A DNA stretch of 64,000 bases from Anaspis maculata (GCA_949128115.1 OX421961.1:124933050-124997049), one strand, 5' to 3'; positions 1 to 10,227 are shown, counted from the stretch's first letter. Numbers and translations: made by a program. The notes: generated by a model from the sequence alone, not told the origin.

Positions 1-470
1 TGGTTGTCCGCAATAAGTTTCCTAAAGAATCGATAAAACTGATTGCATCCAAGCACCAGGGACCTAAGGTTTCCACGGCAAAGGGAACGAAAGAGAAGTT
101 ATTGTTTCCCAAATGTTTGTATTTGTTCCTCTTCCTTGTGGCCGCATTCGCAGCAACCGCACCGCCATTAGCTGAGGCAGACTCCACGTAAGATGAGGCC
201 AGCGTATCCACACAGGTCGCGTCCCAGATAAGCATCTGACCTCGTGTCCAGGGAATGAGAGTTACACCGTCAACCCGCTTTCCATCTTCCCTACTCAGAC
301 CTGCTGGCTCCAGATCTGATGGTATTTTTGCTGACTGCAAAGCACGGCGGATGATGTTATTCAGTTCCTGGTGTCTGAAGAAGCGACCTGTACTTTTAGT
401 ACAGCATAAACCATGCGATCCATCGCTCTCTACATTTTCGCCACAAATGCACCTGTGTGGGACACAGATC
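1..470 (-). pseudogene. LINE reverse transcriptase C-terminus, restriction-like-endonuclease type (downstream part)
   Basis: Read on the minus strand, this stretch encodes a conserved C-terminal module of invertebrate LINE polyproteins. It has a Cys/His knuckle (CICGENVESDGSHGLCC, about 425-465), then RFFRHQELN, IPSDLEPAGLSREDGKR, IPWTRG and WDATCVDT. The order Cys-Cys-His-Cys, then R-x-D-G, then W-D about 15 residues on matches the PD-x(10-14)-D layout of restriction-like endonuclease LINEs; here the usual RPD reads RVD. This would be the element's target-cleaving nuclease. One extra base near 360 shifts the frame, so it is a relic. It continues the fragment at 1351-1708; a second LINE separates the two. 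It runs off the left edge of the window. Family assignment is from remembered motif patterns, so the clade is uncertain. Confidence 0.62.
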
Positions 471-1350
471 ACTATTATTATTATTATTATTATTATTATT
501 GAGATTCCCACTCAACAGGTAGATACCCATTAACAGAGTGAGGCGCACATCAAGCTAAGAGAGATCAGGAAAAAAAAAAAGACAACAAGAAAAGAACCGC
601 GATCACTCAACACCGCCAGAAGCAGATCCGTCAAAGCAAGACCTGATCTGGCCAACAGAACAAGAGAATATGTCAATTCGATCCTGAACACTCATATAAT
701 TAGAGCACATTTGATATATGGGAGAGGCCTTAAGAACATTAGTATTAGTAGTAGGGAGGTAAAACGTCTCGGTGCATCTTGAATTTACGCGTGGAACCCT
801 GAACATCAATTTCTGCACCAAATTCTTGGAGTCGAGTAAACCATTGACAAGTTTAAAAAGAAAAACAATGGAATGCGAACATCGTCTTGACTGTAGGCTG
901 ACGAACTGCGTCCGTGCCAGCAACATGTCCTGGGGACATCCCCTAGGAGGATAAGTACCCCAAGTTCTGAAATGCAAAAACTTCAAGAATCGACGCTGAA
1001 CTCTCTCGATAGCGGAAACGTGCACCGAATATAAAGGACTCCAAATGATAGAGGCATACTCAAGACGAGGCCTAACAAATGTCGAGTAAAGGAGACAGGC
1101 AGTCTGAAGATTCGCAAAGGGCCTGACATTTCTCAAGACAAAACCCAAACTCCTGAAGGCAGCAGCAGTCACATCAGAAATGTGTGGAACAAAAGTAAGC
1201 TGGGAATCGAAGCGAACCCCAAGGTCACGCACATCATTCGCCCTTGGCACCAAAACATCACCAATAGCGTAGTCAAACTGTAATTCATTTCTAGCTCTAC
1301 AATACGAAACAATCGAGCATTTACTGGGATTAAGTGGATCTGGCAGATCT
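466..1350 (-). mobile_element. 5'-truncated jockey-like non-LTR retrotransposon
   Basis: The minus strand from about 1350 to 603 reads without a stop as the C-terminal third of a jockey-type reverse transcriptase. Visible motifs are LNPSKCSIVSY, the VRDLGVRFDSQLTF strand (LGV-x-x-D), and TFVRPRLEYASIIWSPLY, followed by the helical tail. The catalytic RT core (FADD box) is absent, as in a 5'-truncated insertion. After the stop at 603 there is a short 3' UTR with an A-run on the minus strand (569-580), then an ATT microsatellite (472-500) as the tail. The element sits inside another LINE coding region. GATCTG occurs on both sides, at about 1345-1352 and 464-469, and fits a short target-site duplication. 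Confidence 0.75.
472..500. repeat. ATT microsatellite, 3' tail of the jockey-like insertion
   Basis: About nine ATT units in a row. The tract lies exactly where the 3' end of the minus-strand LINE fragment should be. The CR1-type LINE at 56.7-59.8 kb also ends in an ATT tract (59784-59801), so this reads as a retrotransposon tail rather than an independent microsatellite. Confidence 0.85.
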
Positions 1351-1708
1351 GGCAACCAAGGCGAAGAGCAGCGGATATACGGAAAGTATTGTTGTCTAAA
1401 AGAGTGTCCAGAGACCTTGATGGAAGCGTTGTCAGCCATCCACTTGATTCCGCTTTTATGGTAGCAAGGTGTCTTGCTTTTGCTTTTGGTGATGCAAATG
1501 TCAATGTCAGCGTTTCAAGGATTCGGCTGCTATTTATCGTGTCCCAGTTTCGTTGGACCTTCTTGGCCGATGGGAAATCATTGTTGGTCATACTCCACAT
1601 TTCCATGGTTTCCAGGTAATCCGCAACTGAGATCTCGTCGGGTGTAGACCTTAACATCAAATTGACGCGCTCAGACACAGAATTAATGGAATTCAAGAAT
1701 GCTGGCAT
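1351..1708 (-). pseudogene. LINE reverse transcriptase C-terminus (upstream part), split by the jockey-like insertion
   Basis: The minus strand encodes a fragment ending in SGWLTTLPSRSLDTLLDNNT followed by FRISAALRLGCQIC. The pattern SG-x-WL-x-ALPS...D-x-T-x-RI...LRLG is a hallmark of the region just before the Cys/His knuckle in a widespread family of invertebrate LINE proteins. Here the reading breaks off after CQIC and resumes at 470 with the Cys/His knuckle (VPHRCICG). The 0.88-kb jockey-like LINE lies exactly between. Upstream it is cut at about 1709 by a hAT end. Low sequence decay suggests a fairly recent element. Confidence 0.62.
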
Positions 1709-1711
1709 AGT

Positions 1712-1902
1712 GATGTATTTTGTATTTTGAAATACCTAGGTTGTATTTTGTATTTTGAAATATCTGGGTGTTCCAAAATACGTATTTTGTATTTTGTATT
1801 TTGAAGACATTTCAATAAGTAGTTTGTATTTCGACTATCTTGGATCATGTATTTTGTATTTTTTATTTCAATACATTTTTCAAAGTATTTTGCCCAGCCC
1901 TG
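1712..1902. mobile_element. hAT-type terminal fragment with TATTTTGTATTTTGAAATA subterminal repeats
   Basis: The stretch is built from repeated TATTTTGTATTTTGAAATA words, several in inverted pairs. It ends at 1886-1902 in the reverse complement of CAGGGCTGGGCAAAATAC, the classic terminus of many hAT transposons. No matching left terminus or 8-bp duplication was found near 1710, so only one end is preserved. It truncates the LINE coding fragment beside it. Confidence 0.7.
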
Positions 1903-2759
1903 TATGTTACACAGCTCTTGGATTAGGGCTATTTCATACGACTGGAGTTTCAGGATATGCGTCGTTTATAGAACTGGCGCCAAAAATTCCGTTAAAATCG
2001 ATTTGGAAGGAAAAAGCATCATTATTTTTAACCAAATTTTCGTCACATTTTCCAAACGCTTCATTTTGACAGCTGACAATGCGAATAGCAAAATTTGTCA
2101 TCTCTTCCACGAATTCCATACAGAAAAATTCGTGGTGATTATTCCATTGGTACTTTCTTATTCCAAAAATAGAATGATCAGAACTTTTTGCCGAACTCTG
2201 TACTTCGGTATTATTATTTTTTTGTTTCTTTCTCTTTTATCAAATTCCTTGTTCAATTAAGTGTCAAAGTTGCTTTCGTAGATCACCGAATTAGTCTCCA
2301 TCATAGAGGTTCCAGAGCAGATATTCGTCATTTTGAAAAACTCATGCAAGCCAAGACTAGGGGCCTCAATGTATGGAGACCTCAATGCACAATCAAGCTA
2401 CAAAAGCTAAAATTTGGTGGATGCGCCGCCAGAAAGACAAATTCTGTTGTGTGCCATTCTGGGTTTGAAATACCTTCAAAATTCGCACTGCTCATGCACA
2501 GAGGTTGGGTAGTTTAGCATAGCGCAGCAAATAAGACGTGTGAAATTTCTCAGAAATGAATAATGAATTACTTATGATTTGCATCAAGAAAATCTCAACG
2601 GTTATCATCAGGTTCCGAACCCACAAACTGGCGGATGAGCTGCATTTCCACCACGTATGAGTGAAAGCAACTTCTGTTATTGGGTCGATTTTTTCAACCA
2701 CTTCAAGCTTCAAGATTTCTTTTCCAACTGGAATTTCCTGCTCCAATCGATGTTCCGTT
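1903..2759. other. AT-rich stretch with no recognisable feature
   Basis: Short open frames occur on both strands but none has a domain, compositional bias or conserved motif I recognise. No terminal repeats or tandem structure seen. Confidence 0.5.
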
Positions 2760-3420
2760 TCGGGAAGGAAGACATTTCCGCCCTGCAATCCGGCGGGGGC
2801 GTTCAGGAGGCGCCAAAGATTTATGCCGCCCGCCGGGTTCCGTGCGCTTCTCTCTCTCATTATTATTTAGGACGTAATGTGTGTAAGCGTCTGGCCGGCC
2901 CGACATAATCTGTTCGAAACCTCGGCGATGTGCTCTTGGCCGTATAGCATATCGGTGGGGCTCCGGCCGGCTCATGTATATTAATGACCAGAACTGTACC
3001 GGCAAATCTTATTGCGAGCGGTAAGCCGATACCAAGGGACCGCGCCCGGATGGCCGCCATCTTGGTTCCTCATGCCCCTCCGGCTCTCAGGAGCAGAGCG
3101 CCTCTCCGTCCTTGTCCGGCATCCTTGCAGGACGCCCGCGTGCCTCCCTCCTTTCCTGCCGCTGTGCTGCTGATGCCACCCCTTCCTTGCTCTTGAGTCG
3201 ATACTCTGCAGAGGCTCGCCGTAAGAATCCGCCTGAAGAATCTCTCTGGGACTTGGACCGGAGCGCAGGCGATTCTGGTCGTTGGGCGCGGGCCGCGGAT
3301 GGATCAGAATCGCTCGTTTTGAGCGGCGTGCTTGCCGGTTCCCCGAAGGCGAAGGGGAATTTTTGCGTGTTTGCTGCTGCACTACGTTCGGGAGTTTCCC
3401 TATACAATTCTGCATCATAC
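2760..3420. other. GC- and CpG-rich island, apparently unique DNA
   Basis: GC content rises sharply against the AT-rich surroundings and CpG dinucleotides are frequent. Open frames exist on both strands only because AT-rich stop codons are rare here; none resembles a known protein. The segment 2960-2990 has a TATATTAATGA word like those in conserved noncoding DNA. It may be a promoter or enhancer island, or a 5' exon of an unseen gene. The similar islands at 13 kb, 41 kb and 61 kb are not copies of it. Confidence 0.35.
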
Positions 3421-3654
3421 TCGTCGGATGTTATCGAGAAATTTCCTTATTTCTCTGAACCTTGAGGCGCAACATCTAAATTTCCAAGAAAACACTCCAG
3501 CTTTTAAAGGGTAGGCATTTCTCTGAAACAAAATCTAAATGGTGTGAGAGCTAGTCATAGAATGTTGAACCGGCATGATCATTTTGGGATATTTTCACTA
3601 TTTTTGGGAGACTTGCCAACCTCTTATTATTTCCTGCTGTTCCCAACCTCCGCT

Positions 3655-3840
3655 AATGGAGGGGAAAGTATTGTGATCGTGCTAAAAAAATCTTTTGGAT
3701 AAACGACGAATTTATCCCTTTTGAGGTCCCCTAACCTAATGAGGGTCATTTCCAAAGTGATGTCTTTAGAAGCCCATTAGTATTGAGCTGCATATCTAAT
3801 CTGTCAAATGGAAGTGTCATTGTCGAAAAAAAAATCAGAG
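3655..3840 (+). repeat. Partial copy of dispersed repeat B
   Basis: The order of short words (GGAAAGTATTGTGATCGTGC, TTTTGAGGTC, GGTCATTTCC, TGATGTCT, then CTGTCAAATGGAAGTGTCA) matches copies at 18121-19140 and, inverted, at 53890-54625. The microsatellite-rich middle part is missing here. Confidence 0.65.
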
Positions 3841-3844
3841 TCTA

Positions 3845-3975
3845 TACAGGGTGATTCGAAATTGTCGAGCCACCTTGAGGGCGCATAATATGGAGTTGTA
3901 GAATGGAGAAATCCGAAACAACGACCCTGGCCGTTTAAGATAAGGATATTAGCCGATACCCAAGGGTAATTGAGC
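3845..3975. mobile_element. Solo end of a CAGGGTG-type MITE
   Basis: TA followed by CAGGGTGATTCG is the terminal signature shared with complete palindromic elements elsewhere in the window (17177-17918, 46033-46947). No facing CACCCTG partner occurs nearby, so it is a solo end or a badly decayed element. The remaining DNA to 4490 shows nothing recognisable. Confidence 0.45.
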
Positions 3976-4489
3976 TGTTGAAGAAAAAAGCGGAGGGGTA
4001 TTATAATCCAAAGAAATCAAGTTTTTCGTTGAAAAAACCCTCATTCGCAGTTCAATCGTTCTGCATAAGCACAAGCGTTGCCATCAATGCTGACCGCACA
4101 ATCATCGTTGACTGCAATCCTTCTGCAATGAACTATGAATTCATTCTTCGTCGATGGCGGATGGCGCCAGGCGCCAGGGCATCCCTCTAACCATTCTGGA
4201 CATAACATAACTTCACTACTAACTATTTCCAAATCTTATTGATCTTTGTGATTCAGTAATATGAAATGATCAGTATCATCAGCGGTGACGGACAAGGAAA
4301 CACCTATTTCCATTATCGAAACAGTTTTCTAAATAATGTGTTCGTTCTGCCATAAAAAATCTGACAGTTGAAACGTCGGAATCAAAACAGTCGAAGGCCC
4401 TCGGGCGTGAAGTTCAAACTTTATCGCCCGCGGGTGAGATTAGCCACTTCACGCCCGAAGTTGAGTCCTCTTTTGTTTTTTTCATGGCA

Positions 4490-4622
4490 TTCAGAGTAGG
4501 TACCACTTAGCCCCATTTTGCGTTATTTTGTTACACAGAGCTCCATTGGGCCCCCTCGTGTCTTCAGTATAGTTTGAAGTTTGTGCCTTTATTTGATATT
4601 CGACCCCAAATCGGACCCCCTT
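4490..4622 (+). repeat. Degenerate GAGCCC/TTGTGTCTTCA satellite, left part
   Basis: Contains CTTAGCCCCATTTTGCGTTA and AGAGCTCCATTGGGCCCCCT followed by a GTGTCTTCA word, matching units at 7866-8880. The hAT element at 4631-7865 separates the two parts, and its duplicated target GGCCTTTR belongs to this satellite. Confidence 0.7.
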
Positions 4623-4630
4623 GGCCTTTG
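4623..4630. repeat. 8-bp target-site duplication, left copy (GGCCTTTG)
   Basis: Directly abuts the CAGACTTGGGT terminus. The partner GGCCTTTA at 7866-7873 differs by one base. Eight-base duplications are typical of hAT transposition. Confidence 0.8.
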
Positions 4631-5038
4631 CAGACTTGGGTCGAATCCCGAAAAAAAGTATCCGAATACGAGTCCAGAATCCCGATGCAAGAAAAGGATT
4701 CGAATCCAGAAGATTCGAATACTGACTCTCGAAAGTATTCGAGTATTCGAATCCATGTATTCGTGAAAATGAATACCGATTTCGAATACCTACGTAGATT
4801 AACCTGTTTACATATTTCATTGAGCTGTATTGGGTTGAAAAGTACTGAAACTGAAATATCAATAAACATAATTTCAATGAAACAGGTCGGTAAAAAAGTC
4901 TAAAAAAATTCTGATTTGGAAAAAAGTTTATTGTTATAAAAATTTGAATGATAACAAAATAAAAATTCAAAAAAAGAGGAACTCAGGCCTCAAGGAACAA
5001 GAAAATCTATTCTAATAAACGTTGAGTATAAACAAATA

Positions 5039-7222
5039 GGCCAGTCAAATTAGAACAAATTTTTCCGTTTGAGGGAAAAAACTGTTGAAGTTTTGGAAAT
5101 TTGACAGTAATGTCCGATAAGGTGTACTGTTGAACATACTAAAAGTCCCCAACTCTACCTATTGAGCTCGAGCCGCCATCTTGGAAAAATGGTCCTTCGA
5201 TCCAGTTATCTGCTCATATTCCGTTGATCATCAGAGATATTCAATTGAGTTCAATAAAAAATCAAGGCTATAAAATTGTCTTCAAAAATTGTTTCATACC
5301 GATTTTTTCTCGTATCTGTTGAAATTAATTAAATTAAATTAACAAACAAAAAATCAAAAAATAAGCGATTTTTTGCCTATGGCTAAAGATATTGTCTTCA
5401 AAATTTGTGAAGATGTTGGCAGTCTACATCAAAGCTAAACGTGACAGTTGAGATAGAGAATAAAATTGCGAAAATATTTTTTTTTTTAATTAAGCAAAAA
5501 TTTGGTTTTTGAGTTTGACATTTCCAACACGGCGGAGTAAAGGTTTCAATCGAACATCAATCAGTTCTGATATTTACATATTGCAAGACAAGATTTCATC
5601 ATTATTGTGCCTTCACGAGCTTCTGGAATGCTCGATATGAATTAAACTGAAAGAATAATAGCTAAATCCAAAAAGTGTTGTCGATTGGTTCTGAAGGTAA
5701 CATTTTAAAACAAAAGACATCAGCAAAGAATATACAGGAGGTCCAAAGGTTATTCAACTGTATATAAGCCCCATATTGATGTGCCTTGTCCAAAATAGTA
5801 CAAAAGAATCAATCAAAATGTTAAAATCCACCCTGTATAACAAAAAGTAACGATACAAAATGGAAGTGGTAGATCATACCTGGTGCCAAAAATACAGCCT
5901 TCACATTTCTGAAAAAAAGAACAAAATTGATCGATTTATTTGAAAGTTATTAGTCCTCAAACTTGACTTTACAAATTTCAGCCAGTCAAATGGGGAAAAG
6001 TAGAGAGAAGTGACTGTCGGAGTTTCAGAAATTTGACAGGAATGTTCGCTAAGGTATACTAATAAACATACTAAAAGTCCTCGCCTCTACCTGTTGTGCT
6101 CGAGCCGCCATCTTGGAAAAATGGTAATAAACTTGATCGAAGGACCATTTTTCCAAGATGGCGGCTCAAGCGCAATAAGTAGAGGCGGAGACTTTTAGTA
6201 TGTTTATAAGTATACCTTGGCGAACATTCCTGTCAAATTTCTGAAACTCCGACCGTTACTTCTCACTACTTTTGCCTATTTGACTGGCTGAAATTTGTGA
6301 AGTCAAGTTTGAGGACTAATAACTTCCAAATAAATCAAATAATTTTGTTCTTTTTTTCAGCAATGTAAAAGCTGTATTTTTGGCACCAGGTATGATCTAC
6401 TACTTCTATTTTGTATCGTTACTTTTTATTATACAGGGTGGATTTTCACATTTCGATTAATGCTTTTGTACTATTTTGGATAAGGCACATCAATATGGGG
6501 CTCATATACAGTTGAATAACCTTTGGACCTCCTGTATATCCTTTGCTGATGTCTTTTGTTTCGAAATGTTTCCTTCAGAACCAATCGACAACACTTTTTG
6601 GACTTAGCTATTATTCTTTCAGTTTAATTCATATCGAGCATTCCAGAAGCTCGTAAAGGCACAATACTTATGAAATCTTGTCTTACAATATGTAAATATC
6701 AAAACTGATTGATGTTCGATTGAAACCTTTACTCCGCCCTGTTGGAAATGTAAAACTCGAAAACCAAATTTTTGCTTAATTTGAAAAAAAAATAAAAAAA
6801 TATTTTCGCAATTTTTTTTTCGATCTCAACTGTCACGTTCAGCTTTGATGTAGACTGCCAACATCTTCACAAATTTTGAAGACAATATCTCTAGCCATAG
6901 GCAAAAATCGCTTATTTTTTGATTTTTTTGTTAATTTAATTTAATTAATTTCAACAGATTCAAGAAAAAAATCGGTATGAAACAATTTTTGTAGACATTT
7001 TTATAGCCTTGATTTTTTATCAAACTGAATTGAATATCTCTGACGATTAGCGGAATATAAACAGAAAACTGGATCGAAGGACCATTTTTCCAAGATGGCG
7101 GCTCGAGCTCAATAGGTAGTGTTGGGGACTTTTAGTATGTTAAACAGTACACCTTACCGGACATTACTGTCAAATTTCCAAAACTCCAACAGTTTTTTCC
7201 CTCCAGCTTTCCTTATTTGACT
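5039..7222. repeat. Long inverted repeat, arms about 1.08 kb, 19-bp spacer
   Basis: The arm 5039-6124 reappears inverted at 6144-7222 with moderate divergence. Each arm is bounded by two direct copies of a block of about 145 bp: GCCAGTCAAAT, TTTGACAG(T/G)AATGT, AACATACTAAAAGTCC, then CGAGCCGCCATCTTGGAAAA (5039-5190 and 5980-6122, with mirror copies in the right arm). Each arm also holds a small CAGG...CCTG unit at 5733-5840, mirrored at about 6434-6540. No open frame of interest lies inside. A transcript through it would fold into a long hairpin. Confidence 0.85.
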
Positions 7223-7484
7223 GGCCTAAAAGTTGAAAGTTGAACAAAAAAAAAGAATCTAAAATAAATCGTCGCTCAAATCTTGATTTTTTGATGAATT
7301 GATCATTCAATTGCTCATGCGCAAAAGGTTGATGGGTGGGGGTGCGAAAGGGAAGTGAGCAAAAGAAAAAACTCGTGCTATTGTGTTTCAAAAACGAATC
7401 TTCAAAACCGAGTTCAAACTGTGCAGTTCTGGCGAATCGTTATTTTGAAATTCACCCTACTATTGTTATTGTAGGTAGGTACTA

Positions 7485-7600
7485 GGATTCGAAGTTAGAA
7501 TCCAGGGATTCGAAGTTAGAATCCAGGGATTCGAAATAAGAATCCATGGATTCGAAACTACAGAATCCTTCGAATCCATGGATTCTTTTCCAAACTGGGA
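7485..7600 (+). repeat. Short tandem repeat of a GGATTCGAA/AGAATCCA word
   Basis: Three to four units of about 21 bp built on GGATTCGAAGTTAGAATCCA lie near the right end of the hAT-type element. Related single words occur near its left end at 4680-4760. They look like subterminal repeats that have been tandemly amplified. Confidence 0.75.
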
Positions 7601-7865
7601 TTCGAATAGCAAGACTCTTTTCTTTGCTGGAGAATCCAGAGATTCAATTATAATATTCAAATATTTGGGTATTCGATCACTATAAATACTAGAATACCGC
7701 ACAATAGTAACTTGAATCCAGAATCCCAAATATCGGCAAAGAAAAAGTAGCTGTATGAATACGAATACAAAATTCATCACTGTATTCGAATACGACAACG
7801 AATACCGTTGAAAGTAACTTGAGTAGGATTCAAGTTACTGGGTATTCGAATACTACCCAAGTCTG

Positions 7866-8880
7866 GGCCTTTAGGTATAATTTGGAGCCCTTATGAGACC
7901 TCTTATGTGCTTCATGGCTCAGAATTCCACTAAGCCCTCTTGTATTATCCAGGCCCCATTGGGCCCCCTTATTGTGTCTTTGATGTGATTTGAAGCTCTG
8001 CTGAGCCTCCTTGCATTTCCCGTTACTTTTAGAGCATGGTAATCACCCTCGTGCCGTCATGTCATTCGGAGACTTTTCGGGCCCTCTTGGGTCCTCAATT
8101 GTAGTTGGAGCCCAAATGAGTCCCCTCGAGTTTTTTCGCAGCTTTCAAAATTCTAGAAAGCCAACTTGTGTCATTTTGCATTGCTATCAGCTCTAGTGTG
8201 AATTCCTTGTGCCTTCATGTGATATACGGAGCCCTGTCGGACTTCCTTGTGTCCGCACATGTAGTTTAGAGACCTAGTTAGCTCCTTTATGTTTTTTCAT
8301 GTTCACCAAAATTCCAGTGAGCCCCCTGTTGCCTTTTTGTGTTATTCAATATCCAGAGCCCCATCAGGCCCCCTTATTTCTTCAACGTCTTCTGAAGCCC
8401 TGAAGCCCTGCTGAACTTCCTCACATCTTTCCGTATATAGCTTTCGGAGCATCAGTAAGCATCCCATGCCTTTATGTGATATTAGGAGCCCTATAGAGCC
8501 TCCTTGTATTCTAAAGTGTAGTATGAGGCCCCAGTTAACCCACTCACGTTTTTATTGGCTTTCATAGTAACAGTAAGCCCCCCTTTTGCCTTCCTTTCCT
8601 ATATGTATTAAGTTCCAGTGGGCCCCCTTGTATCTTCAATATCGTTTGAAAATCTGCTGAGCCCCCTTGCATTTTTGCGTGACTTTTGGAGTTCTATCGC
8701 ATCCCCTTGTATTTGGTTTTAAGAGCCCTTCATTGAGCCCCCTGCGTTGTCTCCTCATGTATTCAATGCCCCTTACGTTCCGAAGCCTTGGGGGTTTTGA
8801 GTTTTATCTTGTAGTTCCTCTTGCGACCTGGCTTGCGACGAAATGTCTGCGGAACGCATTGCTCTAGCACCCTCCAAAGG
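7866..8880 (+). repeat. Degenerate satellite with a ~260-bp higher-order unit
   Basis: The strand is dominated by words such as GAGCCC, TGAGCCCCCTTG, TTGTG(T/C)CTTCATGTG and TTTGGAGCCCT spaced by roughly 35-60 bp. Larger units recur. The start CCATTGGGCCCCCTT at about 7955 returns as CCATCAGGCCCCCTT near 8358 and CCAGTGGGCCCCCTT near 8615, and the blocks in between come in the same order. One unit carries a partial internal duplication. No frame is kept. Other pieces occur at 4490-4622 and 28690-28945 in this orientation, and inverted at 8881-9233, 10236-10470 and 53090-53885. Confidence 0.75.
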
Positions 8881-9233
8881 GCAAAGGTGCGTTAGGGCTT
8901 CAAGGTAAAAAATTGAAATTGACGTAGTTGAACTTCGAAACGGGCCTCTGAAGTTGCAGACAAAAAAGCCAATGTCAAACTGTTAGATCTACAAGAGACA
9001 GGGGCACTACGGCTGTTATTTATAGCAAGATAAGTGACTCAGGAAGACTCCAAGGGGGCTACTGCAGTTGCAGAGAAATTAACTAGTTGGAATTGATATA
9101 TGAAGAAGGAGCACTAGAGCCTTTTTCAGACCGCAATCGGCTATATCAGATTGCCAATTGAACTGTACAAGAGTGACTGGAGACGCTAGTTTTCCAGGTA
9201 CATGATTTGATGCTTCACATGAGTTCCAGGAAG
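8881..9233 (-). repeat. Satellite continued in opposite orientation
   Basis: After about 8880 the characteristic words appear as reverse complements (AGGGCTTCAAGG, GAAGACTCCAAGGGGGCT, GGGGCACTACGGCTG), so the array switches strand here. The hAT at 9234-10227 interrupts it, and the same orientation resumes at 10236. Confidence 0.5.
9226..9233. repeat. 8-bp target-site duplication CCAGGAAG, left copy
   Basis: Identical to CCAGGAAG at 10228-10235, immediately outside the other terminus of the element. Confidence 0.9.
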
Positions 9234-10227
9234 CAGTGGCGCAGCCAGGATTTAGCCATGGGGGGGGCTAACGAACGCGAGCGATTCGAGCTGCGCCAAG
9301 GGTGACCCACCCCCGGAAAAAGGGTATAATTATTGTGGTACCAATGTTACCTACCTCAAATTGAAGTAGGTATTAAATTCAGTATTCCCCGGGTTTGCGG
9401 GAAAATGTCAGTAATAAATGGTAGTAATGACACTTGCAAACTGACAGCTGCGCTGCGCGCACGTAGAAACATCATACACGATCGTTCGGCACATATAAAC
9501 GATACGGCCGAACGCAGCTGTTCACGAAATACGGTTTTTCGTGCTCTTGTTAGATCTATCGATAGTGGCAGTCTGAACGATAATCGTTCGCTAACGAGTC
9601 GTTAGTGAACGAGAAGTTACAAAATAAGCCTGATAGGTAGGTGAGTCTATTTGCTTAAGGACGGAGTTACATCGGTAAAATAAGCGTTGTGGAATCAATA
9701 ATCCCTGTGGGTTCATTCCTTAACAGAATCTTACCATTTAGGTATCTCTCGAAAGCTACAAGGATGCAGTTTGGTTTGAGCCCATTGGCATTTCCAAAAT
9801 CGAAAAATATCTTTCTCTTTATTTTTGGATTAATAATTGATTTCTGGATTTTGGAAATGCCAATAGGCTCAAACCGAAGTGCATCCTTGTAGCTTTCGGA
9901 AGAAACCTGAATGGTGAGATTCTGTCAAGAAATAAACCCACAGGGATTGATTCCGCAACGCTTATCTTACCAATTCAACTCCGTCCTTAAATCGAAAGAG
10001 TTTCTCTCTCCGCACCAATTGAAAAAAAACGCGCAATCCAATCGCAGTAAACTCTTACACAGAGAGACTAATGATCTATTTTCTAAATGATAAAGAAGGT
10101 AACAGTTGAACACAATATTTTTTTTATTTTGTTCAAAATTTTTCATTGCTTCGGCGAAAAAGCGAGACTGTCTGGGGGGGGGGGGGGGGGCTATAGCCCC
10201 CTAGCCCCCCCCTTGGCTGCGCCACTG
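9234..10227. mobile_element. Non-autonomous hAT element (994 bp), CAGTGGCGCAGCC termini
   Basis: It begins CAGTGGCGCAGCCAGGATTT and ends in the inverse GGCTGCGCCACTG. A perfect 8-bp duplication CCAGGAAG flanks it, the size expected of hAT transposition. G-rich and C-rich tracts lie just inside the termini, including about 17 G at 10174-10190. No transposase coding sequence is present; the frame at 9333-9605 has no recognisable domain. A palindromic MITE of another family is nested at about 9648-9990. Confidence 0.88.
9648..9990. mobile_element. Palindromic MITE (family P1), nested in the hAT element
   Basis: The left arm (TAAGGACGGAGTT, GCGTTG(T/C)GGAATCAAT, GAATCTTACCATT(T/C)AGG, CGAAAGCTACAAGGATGCA, then TTGGCATTTCCAAAATC) is repeated inverted up to the matching CGTCCTTAAAT end. 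The whole is a fold-back of about 340 bp with a tiny loop. A second complete copy lies at 24062-24345 and a half copy at 19141-19290. Confidence 0.85.

Larger units (their letters stand above)
4631..7865. mobile_element. Non-autonomous hAT-type element (3.2 kb) carrying a giant hairpin
   Basis: The ends are CAGACTTGGGT and its inverse ACCCAAGTCTG, flanked by GGCCTTTR, which is an 8-bp duplication as in hAT elements. Next to both ends lie many short palindromic words such as GTATTCGAATAC and GGATTCGAATCC, like the subterminal transposase-binding repeats of hAT elements. No transposase frame is present. The interior is a 2.2-kb palindrome (arms about 5039-6124 and 6144-7222). It is therefore mobilised in trans if at all. 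It inserted into the degenerate satellite that flanks it on both sides. Confidence 0.8.

Noticed and set aside
2703..3465. Many overlapping frames of 60-145 codons
   Set aside because: Expected in a GC-rich island with few stop codons; several frames on both strands cover the same DNA and none has a motif.
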